Positions 34,401-53,941 of a stretch of 64,000 nt of DNA are shown piece by piece (position 1 is the first letter of the stretch; each line of letters starts with the position of its first letter). Origin of the DNA: Mytilus trossulus (lineage: Eukaryota > Mollusca > Bivalvia > Mytilida > Mytilidae); assembly GCF_036588685.1 (NCBI RefSeq), contig NC_086375.1:49422955-49486954 (forward strand). The letters run 5' to 3'. Both the position numbers and the translations under genes were made by a program. The notes beneath the pieces are model-generated. The model had not been told where the DNA came from, did no database searches, and worked only from the letters and a program-made list of their open reading frames with translations.

Positions 34401-34688
34401 TGTTGGCTGGGGACATACACATGTACTGTTCATAAAGAACGTGGTTGACTTCAACATTATTGTATGCGCTCTGGCTAAAACAACCCAATACCTGGGACAA
34501 TGGTGTAACGGCGTAGAATAAGAACAAACTAAAAAAAAATGAAATTATTTTTATGGTTGGTACCAAGTACTAAAGACAATACAAATAAAACAAAAAGTAT
34601 ACTTGTAGTTACTGAAAGCTAGTTAATACTTGATTAAAAACTTACCACATAAAAGTGCAATTATTAAAATGAGAAGTGTGAACTTCAT
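31468..34688 (-). CDS. Secreted two-module antistasin-like cysteine-rich peptide (105 aa)
   Basis: Three exons on the minus strand: 34688-34646 (ATG, GTAAG donor), 33946-33797 (CAG acceptor, GTAAGT donor) and 31592-31468 (CAG acceptor, TAG). Phases are 1-1. Exon 1 encodes a clear signal peptide (MKFTLLILIIALLC). Exon 2 carries six cysteines (C27, 31, 39, 45, 50, 54; motif CPQGYECRSNGCGHEC). Exon 3 carries six (C66, 71, 77, 88, 91, 93; motif CPVGYKVDSNGCDTCDC), the antistasin signature. The shared CPxGY...SNGC core suggests exon-wise duplication with module 1 diverged. Antistasin-like proteins are extracellular serine protease inhibitors in leeches and molluscs; inhibition here is inferred. 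A host-defence or haemolymph role is possible but not shown. Confidence 0.85.
31834..32060 (+). repeat. Minisatellite of about 27-bp units
   Basis: About nine degenerate units of AAGCTTGATATTAAGGCAAT-type sequence, alternating TTAAGG and TTCAGG in the first half and changing to AAGCTTTGTATTAAGG in the second. Lies in intron 2 of the antistasin-like gene. Confidence 0.85.
32283..32565. mobile_element. Foldback MITE with inverted repeats of about 85 bp
   Basis: The left end ACAGCCGATTCAATTGAGTA...GTAGGCAAATG... and the right end (...CCTTTGCCTACACACTCGAT...) are inverted copies, including TGAAGTCATTATAAGGT and its complement. The middle (about 32385-32470) is unrelated. Same family as 35537-35785, and a half copy is present at 2165-2235 (TTGAGTGTGCAGGTAAAGGC). 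Confidence 0.75.
32800..32979 (+). repeat. SINE-like repeat, identical to a copy at 57.8 kb
   Basis: 180 bp, from TTTTCCCGTTTGAATGG to CCTATATCTAT, identical by eye to 57799-57978. Contains GGGGCCCTTTATAGCTTGTT and GAGTTGTCTCATTGGCACTC. Lies in intron 2 of the antistasin-like gene. Confidence 0.9.
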
Positions 34689-35536
34689 GTCTAACTTCTA
34701 TTGTTCTTATCTTGACTTGGCAGAAATCTAGATCCAGTGAAGCCTTATGAAGATATTAGTTTGTTATCTACAGTTGAAACTGATAAGGTATATTGAGGAT
34801 CGATTATTTTAAAATAATCAAACTGCACTGTTTCAACAGTATAACACGAGAAACTTATATCTTTAAGTGAAACACGTCAACTTATTTCTTACAATTTGCA
34901 CCAAAGTGTTCTCAAAACATTAATCTGTAATAAATGACTTTATTGGTTTTGTGAATAATACTTTAGTGAGGTTCTGTATCGTTGATTTCATCCTCAAGCT
35001 AATTTGAAACTTTATGAAAATTACCCATGTTCCTAACCGTTGCCTTTTCTTAGCAGACATCGAACAAATGGGGTTCATTTTGTTTGAGACCTTTTTGCCT
35101 TATTTAAATTGGAATTTGGAATATAGATACGCAGGCTTTTTACAAATTAGATGTTGGCTTCATATTATTTGACCTAAAATATGATCACTGGACATTGAAC
35201 ATTAGTTCTTTCCACCATCCAGTCGAATAATGTTGATTAAATGAACACGGTACCTCAATGAGGTCACATTTGAAAAATTTCGGTTTCAGGGCAAGAGTGT
35301 AATTCTATAGTGTTACTAACTGTATTGGTCCCTAGGGCTGCAGGATCGGGTCTCAATAGGGCTGACCAAGAATCAATATAGAGCCAATTTAGAATCAGAA
35401 AGTTTGTAACACTTTTACCAAATAATCAAACAATCAATATGGCTGTCCTGTATATATATGGCCAGTTCGTATAACAGGAGTTAGAAACACTGCGGTCCAA
35501 ATGGAAAAACATATTATGCAGGCCAAACAGCCTTAC
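34689..35536. other. Upstream flank of the antistasin-like gene
   Basis: Should contain the promoter of the minus-strand gene starting at 34688; I see no convincing TATA box at the expected distance. No other feature recognised. Confidence 0.4.
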
Positions 35537-35785
35537 TACAGCCGATTGCATTGAGTGTGTAGCTAAAGGTAATTTATTCAGTTAGCTTGACCTCCAATCT
35601 AATTAAAAACCGATCTCTCATGCTCCCGTTTTCTGATATGTCCCACGCGACATATCAGAAAACGGGAGCATGAGAGATCGGTTTTTAATTAGATTGCTTG
35701 ACCTCACGATTCGGTTATCAAGCAAGCTAAGCGAATATATTTCCGTTACCTAGACACTCAATGCATGCAATCGGCTGTAAACGTA
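35537..35785. mobile_element. Foldback MITE with a perfect 48-bp central palindrome
   Basis: Outer arms (CAGCCGATTGCATTGAGTGT at left, its diverged complement at right) belong to the 32283-32565 family. In the centre, 35595-35642 and 35649-35696 are perfect 48-bp reverse complements around a 6-nt loop (ccacgc). The arms carry TCTCATGCTCCCGTTTTCTG. The near-flawless centre inside diverged arms is unusual. Confidence 0.85.
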
Positions 35786-37140
35786 TGGTTAATATGAGTT
35801 GATCTTCAAGTTGAATTTCATATTGGTCAAGCTGATTTTACCATATTTGGGGCAATTTAAATATAAAGTTATGTTACATTGGTTTCGGCACAAAGGCGTT
35901 GGGTAAACGGAGAACATACTTAAGGGTAAACACTCAAAACAATTCTTGAAATCCGGTTCTTTTCAGTTTATATCTTGCTTGACATCGTGGATGTAAGTTT
36001 TTGTGGTTTAAATGTGAAATATAGTTGGTCGATTTAGGCTCATTTGATCATCTCATATCCTTCCTCGTACTCGTGTAGTGTTATCTATACCGTCCACAAT
36101 CCTTGGAACTTTATGTTATAACAATATCCGGAAGTCACGGAAATAATAAAAACTATACAATAGATCAAATTATGAGCCGTCTGGTGAAGTTGAACCTTTA
36201 ATGTACTGGAAATCAACTCTATCTCAACAATCAGCTGTTCTTTTTTTTTTTTTTAAATATATAAGCGTTGTAGATAAATCTATATTTGTTTATGAGTATT
36301 ATTGAAATAAGGATGTTTATTGTGATTTTCAATATTAAATGAGACAAAAATCCAATATAGACCAAGGGGCAAGGATATATGAGGACATGTAAATAACTAC
36401 AGATCACGCTATATATATAGCCTTCAACAACATGCAAAACATACTCCAAATAGAAACTAAGCTATAAAAAAGCTCAGACAGGACTAACTGGAACACAATT
36501 CAAAAGAAAAAAAAAATCATATTTACTTGTTCTATATTCGATGTGTTCCCACTTTCTTTACGGCAATTACGAGTATTCTCTGAATATATATTGCAATACA
36601 ATACAGTTTTATCAACATATATCAATAATGTAGAGTAATATTCACCATTATAACCGGCATAATAATGCTAAGATATAAAACGGCTTTGAATTTTAAGTTC
36701 TCCATACGTGAGTTACGTGTTGCAACATGACCACAGCCGGGAAGCAAACGTTTGGCTAGATAGGTTGCTTAGCAAGTGCAGACACTAGGAGAATAAATGT
36801 GCTTTATGAGTATCGAGTGTTTAAAAACCATTGCAATTTATAAAAGGCGGCATTCGATTGGTTTATTAGCTGGAAGATACAACACAGAATACGATACTTT
36901 AGATTCGTGTTATTATATTTATCTCCCGTTAAGACCACTATAACGGTATAGGTTACGCTCCGATATGTTGACCTGTAATTGTGCAAATCCATGTTATTTG
37001 GACTGTACTTGATAGTTATCTTATTGGCAAGCATACAACATCTGCTTTTTTCTTCCTATGTAACAAAGTATTTTTTTTCACAATCAAATAAGCCCTCTGC
37101 TACGGAAACCCATTAAGGACATACCAGTAAATATAATTTG
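35786..37140. other. Intergenic, no gene recognised
   Basis: AT-rich sequence with a T/A homopolymer at 36240-36255. A degenerate SINE-like trace may be present near 36990-37050 (ATCTTATTGGCAAGCATAC). No gene. Confidence 0.4.
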
Positions 37141-37187
37141 AATTCGAAATCACGAATTGTATAAATTCGTTATAACAGATTAAATTT

Positions 37188-37320
37188 GTGATAACGAATT
37201 GGTGGAAATCGCTATACAAGATTGTCATCACAATTTTTTATAATCTGTGATAACGAATTGGTGGAAATCGCTATACAAGATTGTCATCACAATTTTTTAT
37301 AATCTGTGATAACGAATTAA
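37188..37320 (+). repeat. 59-bp tandem duplication
   Basis: The unit starting GTGATAACGAATTGGTGG occurs at 37188 and 37247 with exact identity, and GTGATAACGAATT starts a third partial copy at 37306. Related ATAACGAAT phrases continue on both sides. Confidence 0.9.
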
Positions 37321-37532
37321 AATCCGATTATAACGAATTGTATAATTGGTTATATGGTACGTATATTCGTGATAACGAAATTGTGGAACTGGTCTGTCCC
37401 CTTCCGCATATTCTATCCCCTTATTATCATAAATCCTCGATTTTCAATATATATCACCTTATGTATATAATCAGAGACATAATCAGAGACATATATACAC
37501 AATACCAATATACCATTTTTCCCCCCTCTAAA

Positions 37533-37618
37533 TATGCAGGTTTACCGTCAGTATTCACGTGCCACTCGACTATAAAGCGTTATATAGTCAAGTGGCACGT
37601 CGGCAGTAAACATGCATA
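37533..37618. repeat. Imperfect hairpin of about 36-bp arms
   Basis: TATGCAGGTTTACCG...CACGTGCCACTCGACTATA faces TATAGTCAAGTGGCACGTCG...GTAAACATGCATA around a short loop (AAGCGT). A few mismatches. It may be a small foldback element. Confidence 0.75.
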
Positions 37619-37739
37619 TGTAAAAATATAATGTATATTGATAAATCAACCATTTATGGCCAGGATTCTGTCCCCAAGTAGCTAGTAGTGATTTCTTTCA
37701 TAATATTATTAAGGAAATTCTGGATTGTAAAAAACAGAG

Positions 37740-38060
37740 AATCTAAGGAGTAGATTTCCAATCAAGCTAGCAAAATTTGATGCAGGAATGCAGAAAAATA
37801 CTTTTAATTTCCATTCAAAAGAACAAATTTGTAAGCTTAAAACTTATACTTATTAATACTTTTACAAGTGCAGATTATTTCAGTTTGCTTGATTTTTTTA
37901 TGTTTTTAAATTAGCATTTTAAGGGGAGATAACGCTGAAATAGTTCATCCTCTGAAGGAATCTACATAGAATGTGCTATTTTGTATTTTAACTGTGGGGG
38001 AAACCGCACGGTGACCCAATCTTTTCTTTTAATATCACCAAAGCATTTCCTTAAAACTAT
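37740..38060. repeat. Dispersed repeat, inverted relative to 12.8-13.1 kb
   Basis: Shares AAAATTTGATGCAGG, AAGGGGAGATAACGC-like text, TCTGAAGGAATCTACAT and CGCACGGTGACCC with the reverse complement of about 12838-13080. No coding capacity. Confidence 0.6.
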
Positions 38061-38260
38061 CTTCTCGTATCTTATTTCACAATTCTAGCTATAACTCAGT
38101 TAAGCTTCTTATCACATATATAGAGAGATTTTTTTCCTGTTTAATCCTGTGATAAAAAATGGGTCATTTTGTCACAACCTGTAGCCTGAAAAAAATCGTG
38201 ATAAAATCTCATTTTCATGATATTTTTGAATATATGTCAATATATACTCCGTTTTGACAA

Positions 38261-38335
38261 ATAAAATTGAGAATGGAAATGGGGAATGTGTCAAAGAGAC
38301 AACAACCCGACCATAGAGAAAACACAAGTATATAA
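38261..38335 (+). repeat. Fragment of GGGGAATGTGTCAAAGAGAC repeat
   Basis: AAAATTGAGAATGGAAATGG, then GGGGAATGTGTCAAAGAGAC and AACAACCCGACCATAGAG. A longer copy is at 49685-49975 in RAD51 intron 5. Confidence 0.8.
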
Positions 38336-38424
38336 TATGAACAAATTGATTCTATCATTTTAATTTATACTCCCCGGCGATACAACCTTAACGTTCTCTT
38401 ACAACACCTTTTGTTTTTGGTTGG

Positions 38425-38575
38425 GTTCGTGTTGCTTATTCTTTAGTTTTCTATGTTGTGTCATGTGTACTATTGTTTGTCTGTTTGTCTTTTTCGTTTT
38501 TAGCCATGGCGTTGTTAGTTTATTTTCGATTTATGAGTTTGACTGTCCCTTTGGTATCTTTCGTCCCTCTTTTAC
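38425..38575 (+). repeat. Dispersed repeat with TATGAGTTTGACTGTCC core
   Basis: The best-preserved copy of the family: GCCATGGCGTTGTTAGTTTA, TATGAGTTTGACTGTCCC and TTTGGTATCTTTCGTCCCTC. Related copies at 15985-16150 and 29815-29935. Confidence 0.8.
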
Positions 38576-38708
38576 TGTGAATATAGAAGTATCATTTGCG
38601 GTCACTTGCGTTTCATGATCGATGTTGCCTTTTGAACCAACAAGTTCGTGTGCAAGTCAAAAACTCGTTTTTTCTCATTGTGGTGACTTAGTTTTTTAAA
38701 ATAAATAT

Positions 38709-39193
38709 TGTGACAAGGGAGACAAATCTACCAGCCGTTTTGGTCTATACTGTATTTTTGGTAGTTAGTTATAAAGAAAGAGGAAATGACGTACTATTGT
38801 GGCGGGACGTCTGATTTGGATTTGTAAACATTGGTGGAGAACTTTTACAAATGACTTAATAGTTTAACTAAAACACAGAGAATTTAACTTCGACCGTTTT
38901 TAAGATATCACGTTTGAATTTAAAGATTAACTAGACAAGAAGAAGCGTGTTGCATTAAGTGTACAGCCAGTAAATTTTCAGTGAGTGGCACTTTATTTTC
39001 AGATTTGGGTATCACACAAACATACGCATGATATGTTGAATATATAATTTTTCGAAATTAGTAACATTCTCTTAGTTAAAAGGGAAAAGAAAGAATTGCA
39101 AGAATTACCAAAAATATTGGTCTGCACTATTTAAAAACTGTTAAAAAAAAAGTTAAGATCAAAACAACTGATAGATTTATCTCCCTTGTCACA
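38709..39193. mobile_element. 485-bp MITE with 26-bp inverted ends
   Basis: The left end TGTGACAAGGGAGACAAATC (to 38734) and the right end (39168-39193) match at 24 of 26 positions as inverted repeats. No coding capacity. No clear target duplication, so the superfamily is unassigned. Confidence 0.75.
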
Positions 39194-39866
39194 CTATTTA
39201 TCAAAAAATGTAACCGGGTGAATTTGTGATGGATTATTTCTTCTCTTGTTTAAAACACATTTTGAAAAACAACTACTTTGTTATTGGTCAGAGCCCCGAG
39301 GTACAGTTTTGGGTCTGATCCTGTTCTTTTTATATATAACTGATTATTAAATGAATACATCAAACACAGTACTCTCAGATTATTTGCAAATTTATTAAAC
39401 AATGCGAAACAAGGAAGACACTTAAAAACTGCAAGAAGACCTCATATCAGCAGCAAAATGGGAGAATGACTGGCTCGTGTCATTCCATCTAGACAAGTGT
39501 TCAGTCCTTCAGATAACAACAAAAAAAAAACAATTAAAATTTGACTATACTCTCCACCAACATGTACACATGTACTGCAAAATGAAACATCCACAATACA
39601 TGTATCTGGGAATAACTATACAAACTGATCTAAAATGGAACAAACATGTAAACAATATCACAGCTGCAGCCACACAAATGCTGAACTTCATTAAAAGAAA
39701 TTTAAAGGTTACATGTAATTCAAAAACAGTTAAAGAAAAAGCATACATTGCACTAGTAAGACCAAAGCTAGAATACAGCAGCTGCATCTGGGACCCACAT
39801 ACTAAATCACAAACACACCAACTTGAGATGGTCCAGCGCAAGGTACACATGTAACAGATACCATAA

Positions 39867-40269
39867 GGCCAAAAAAAATATAGGTCTGTTTCCTGTTTAA
39901 TTTCCCGACCGACCCTGACTCAAACCCCCTGACCCTAGATCTTTTTATTCAATTCCGGAAAAAAATAGTTTCAGGTCCAGAAAAGGTTCGTATTTTATTA
40001 TGCCTAAACAAACAAAATGGCTGCTCCCAGCACAAATGTGCTACAACTAAGGTTTAAAAAATTTCAGCACTGCAAGGATTATTCAATTAAAGCTTCTTTA
40101 AAAAGATTAAATCATTTTGGGGTATAGAACCCTCACCAAACATGACATTTAACCGACTGCAAATCTGACAAAGTGCAAAAATAATAAAAAAAAAAAAAAA
40201 ATACCAACCTACCAACCCTGATTTATTTGCCTTGAAAGCAGGAAACAGACATATATTTTTTTTTTGGCC
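39867..40269. mobile_element. PIF/Harbinger-type MITE with TAA target duplication
   Basis: 403 bp, inserted in the LINE. Ends GGCCAAAAAAAATATAGGTC and the inverted right end (...TTTTTTTTTTGGCC), with TIRs of about 29 bp running to CTGTTTCCTG. Flanked by TAA at 39864-39866 and 40270-40272. A 3-bp TWA duplication with GGCC-type ends is characteristic of PIF/Harbinger. Removing it restores the LINE reading (ATACCATAACACTAGC). Non-coding. Confidence 0.85.
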
Positions 40270-40285
40270 TAACACTAGCTCAGTC

Positions 40286-41421
40286 CAGGCCTCGACAATA
40301 ACGCTTGTCCGATTGTCAGGTACCAGAGGGAAAAAGGTCGGACAAGTAAAAGCTGTATCAAGATTGTCCGTCTGGACAAGTACAATTATTCTGCAGGAAA
40401 TAAATCTAACCCAACTTTAATGAACAAAGTAATTATAAACAAAGTAACAAGAAAGTAAATATTAATTTGACATGTTTCTGTATTCTGTTTATTCAAATGC
40501 AAAACCTTTTTCTTCAACATGTTTACTTGCAATCGATAATTTTTAACTGGTTCTTTGTCAGGTACTTTTTAACAGGTAATTAAAAGGTATACTATTCTGG
40601 GAAACCAGTCTTACTGATCCGAATCCATCATGCGCTTTGTAGATAAGGTAACTTTACAGAACAGTTTGTCACCTCCAAAGATTCAGCTCCAAGTTTAATA
40701 GACAGTTTTGCACTGTAGGAGACATTGTAGTAGACATGATTGATAGACAGTTTGACAAGGCATGAGACATTTCAGGACCAAGACAAATCAGTACCTCATT
40801 TTGCTACCTTATTATGTTCCTTATAATAAATACATACCCTTAATTTTTTCACAAACATATTTTTTTCATTTACCATAAAAATTCACAAAATCATATTTGA
40901 TCATAAGTAGAAAAAAAAACAATACTTGCAATATGGTGACCCATATATAGTTGTTAATTTGTGTGTCATTTGGTCTCTTGCAGAGAGTTGTCTCATTGGC
41001 AATCAGACCTTATCATGGCTTATCTTCTTCTTTTTATTGATTGCATTTGAATAAACTTTTTTCAACTTAAAAAAACCCAAACAGAATACAAATCTAATGA
41101 GTGTACAGGCCTATCAGATGGTGTCTCATGTTTTAGAGTCTGATGAGACTGGCATTAATGAAAACTAGAACATAATTCCTGTGACATGACTAGTTTCGCA
41201 GTTGTACTTGACTCATATTTTTGAAAAGTATTTCGAAAGAAGTACATCAAATTTTGTTATAAAGTTTAAATTCATTTTGTTCCTTTAATCAACTAAAAAT
41301 GTACAAAGAATAGTTTTAATAGAAATTTTTTGGACAAGTAACAATTTCATTCGGACAAGTAAATTTTGGTATGTACTTGTCCTACAGGACAAGTTGAAAA
41401 AAAAGTTATTGTAGAGGCCTG
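40286..41421. mobile_element. Non-autonomous hAT-like element, 6-bp target duplication
   Basis: 1136 bp. Ends CAGGCCTCGACAATAACG and inverted GTTATTGTAGAGGCCTG, flanked by TCAGTC at 40280-40285 and 41422-41427. GGACAAGT motifs cluster near both ends (40300-40385 and 41333-41397). Internal sequence has no transposase and carries a SINE-like repeat at 40925-41032. CAGG-type ends suggest hAT; hAT groups with 5-8-bp duplications are known, so 6 bp is acceptable. Confidence 0.8.
40925..41032 (+). repeat. SINE-like repeat inside the hAT-like element
   Basis: ATGGTGACCCATATATAGTT, GTCATTTGGTCTCTTGCAGA and GAGTTGTCTCATTGGCAATC: a partial copy of the 22681-22875 family, showing three levels of nesting (LINE, hAT-like, SINE-like). 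Confidence 0.75.
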
Positions 41422-41760
41422 TCAGTCACTGAAATGCTGCAAACACTAAATTTGGCAACACTTGAGCATCACCATTTTCTACAAAATTATCATCTTGTAG
41501 CCATTTACCCAACATACCTCACATAATCAGATACAAAAACACGACAGCATTTACATATATACATTCTTTCAGACCCATACAAACCACTAAAGACTCATAC
41601 AAGTACTCATTCTACCCAAGATCAATCTTACAATGGAACCTTCTCCCAGTAGCTGCAGTCCAATGCACTACTCTAGAAAGTTTCAGAGAACAGGTTCCAA
41701 TACCTGTTCTCAATAAACATCTAAACATTTAAATAAATTCTACAATTTATATAGTTTTAA

Positions 41761-42989
41761 CCAAAATGTAATAGTATAGTACAAAAACAGAAGAAAAAGA
41801 AATTATGTTGAAATTTTTATTTTTGTATATTATTCACTGTAAATAAGAATTAGATCCCACGCACGCGCGGCATAGTAAAATCAGTGCCTGGCACGTTATC
41901 ATCAGTATGTTGATGGAGTGCTGAATTATAAAGAAGTAGAAGAACTTGTTACTGCTTGACATTTTTCAAACACCTGTCTTTATTCTTATGTACAGATTCA
42001 ACCCTATCATAAGAAGTAGATTAATTTTATCTTTAAAAACAGTTATCAAAGCAGTCCAAGACATATGAAATTTATCAACCTATAAAATTTCTAATATTCA
42101 TTCCTTACCTCAGCCTATATGTACAATGTACTGATCATGACATGTGTATATTTTATACCCAGCAAATGCACAAATGACGTCAAATAACATCACCTACAAC
42201 AAAACACTTTGAAGGAACAATAACAATTGAAACAAGGGCATTCACAGGAGGTACCCGCACAACATCAAACCTGGGATCAGCTGTCTTCCTAAAGTGTTGA
42301 ATTTTCAATAACTCAAAATACTTTATTTTCAGTGCCAGTCATTTTTTACAGGAATATATTAATTAGGTCTGTTTTAAAAGTATTTTATATCAAAAAATTG
42401 CATTGAAAGCAATCTCACATTTTTTGTAGGATTTACCGTATATGAAATTTTATGATAACTTCACCATATTTACTTTTTCATATCATTTTTTTTTATCAAG
42501 TTGTATTGAATATTATCATTATACATTGTACTTTACTTTTATACTAATTTATGCCATTTATATGTTTGCATTTTTGTATATGCCTTTCTATGGTGAGGGC
42601 GGCAGCGTGAGGGCCTCAGGAAAGATTAGTTTTATAGCTAACTGTGTAATCCATAAAGTCTTAAAATAAAGTATTGTTGTTTTTGTAGGTCCATAATCAG
42701 CAAAATGAATGGATATATGCCGATTGGAAACAAAAAAAAAGATTTGTTTTAGCGAATGGTATTGATAGAAGTGAAATGCCCACATTTATATTATGAATCT
42801 TTGTTAGAAATCAATTTAAGTTCTATTTTGTATTATTTTTGATTTTGCCATTATTAACGATGGTTTTTTGTCTGATTTCCCATTACTATAACTTATATTA
42901 ACTTCATGAATGTTTTACTTTAAATTAATTAATTTCATAAAATAGCTTTGTCTTTTTGAACAGGATCTTTATCATTCTTCATCTTTAAC
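41761..42989. other. Upstream flank of RAD51
   Basis: A 3' splice-like TTTTTGAACAG at 42953-42963 lies 26 nt before the RAD51 ATG, so a non-coding 5' exon upstream is likely; I could not place it. No TATA box stands out. The first part is the LINE tail. Confidence 0.4.
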
Positions 42990-52588
<9,599 letters not shown>

Positions 52589-53278
52589 GGGGCATATAAA
52601 CGGGAGAAATAAAGAAATCGTCTGTGCCAAACTAGATCATAGTGCCGAAGTGATGTTATCACTATCAACTAGTTGGAAAAGAGCTGTTTTGTAAGATTGG
52701 GCAGCATGACTTGATTATTGCAAGATTGAATGCTACTGTATCATGCTATGAGATGTATTGAACAAATCATTAAAATTATTTAGTGAGATGTACAAAATAT
52801 TTTCATGTTTACTTAAACTGTTATACATAATATTTTGTTTTCATTATAGACTGTGAGGTTTTCTATTGTAATTGTTTATGACTTTTGTGAAGTAAGGATA
52901 TTGTATATTGCTGTTGATTGTGCCATTAATCCATAAATGTTTTTCCTTCTTTTATCTATCTGTAAATGTTTCTCCCTCTTCCATCTATCTGATAAAATTT
53001 CTGATGTATTTAATAACCATAATGTTACAAGAGTAATTTACAAGGTATTCAAACATTCTCATCCAGGATTTATAGATTAAATTCTAACACTTTGCAGGTC
53101 TAGGTTGTGATAAGACCATATATACTTTAATCACTTGTAAATCCTAAATGAATTAAATCATAATTTATCATATAGATTAGCTGCTAAAAGTCATTTAGAT
53201 ATTTTAGAATTATATTTGAATAGCTTTATTGTGAAAAACTTTATGACATGTTCTTCTATAAAAATATATAATTGTTTT

Positions 53279-53284
53279 AATAAA
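53279..53284 (+). promoter_or_regulatory. Likely RAD51 polyadenylation signal
   Basis: AATAAA 691 nt after the RAD51 stop, followed by a short A/T-rich tract. An earlier ATTAAA variant at about 52769 is an alternative. Assigned by position only. Confidence 0.4.
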
Positions 53285-53449
53285 TGTGAAAAGACAAAAA
53301 AAGTCTTCCTTGTCATTTAATAGATCAATTACAAATAATGTTTAGTTATTTATTTAAACTTACCAGGGCAAGTCGTATCAATGGCTCTCCATACTTTTAA
53401 GAAGTCAAGTATGATATGTGTCTCAAAATTTATGCAATTTCCCTCAAAA

Positions 53450-53790
53450 TAAGGGGCCTTGATGGCAGGGTGGTGACTGGTCTAAGTAGTCGAAATAGTT
53501 TGTCTAAACTGAAGATGTGAGTTTGAATCCCTCATAAACATGTCTTAATTGACTAGGATTGTCAGTTTTCCTACCAAAGGTTGGTGGTTCTCTCTTAGGA
53601 CTACGACTTCCTTTACCTATGAAAACTAGTTCTGAAGAATTTTTCAGGGTTAGGTGTTCACTGGGATGCAGTGAGATGCATCTATCAGCATTCCTGTGTC
53701 TTCCAGGTCAAGGAATAGGACAAAAAATTATCAAAATTGACACTTACTGCACCAGAGAACCTACCGTACTTTGGGGAACACATTCCTCAC
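53450..53790 (+). repeat. tRNA-derived SINE candidate
   Basis: GGTGGTGACTGGTCTAAGTA (A-box-like) is followed about 45 nt later by GTGAGTTTGAATCCCTC (B-box-like), the spacing of a tRNA-type polymerase III promoter. The body then has TTTTCCTACCAAAGGTTGGT and CTACGACTTCCTTTACC. Fits a tRNA-headed mollusc SINE. Confidence 0.55.
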
Positions 53791-53941
53791 ACCTACCTCC
53801 AACTCATCACTCAAAGAACCTGCCTGATGATCCCCTATCTCAGTTTTTTTTTTCATCCAAAAATCATAAGCAGCAAAGGAATAGCATATTTTTCAAATAA
53901 AAGAATTGCATTTTCTAACCAGATGCTCTGCAGGGCGTAGC

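Larger units (their letters stand above)
39285..41760 (+). pseudogene. LINE reverse transcriptase fragment interrupted by two transposons
   Basis: The 5'-truncated RT begins near GTVLGLILFF (39300). The open piece 39477-39854 gives SFHLDKCSVLQIT, YLGITIQTDLKWNKHV and ALVRPKLEYSSCIWDPHT, the typical C-terminal RT segment. Coding resumes after two insertions: the short bridge 40270-40285 and then 41422 onward (TEMLQTLNLATLEHHHF). The FADD region is damaged and frames shift. Jockey/CR1-like by motif style; the clade is uncertain. Non-functional. The tail after 41760 contains CACGCACGCGCGGC and TATAAAGAAGTAGAAGAA. Confidence 0.85.

Noticed and set aside
53450..53540. Functional tRNA gene
   Set aside because: A- and B-box-like sequences are present, but no cloverleaf with a plausible anticodon arm or acceptor stem could be drawn.
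53559..53900. 113-residue frame as a small gene
   Set aside because: It lies within the tRNA-like SINE and its flank; no conserved motif.
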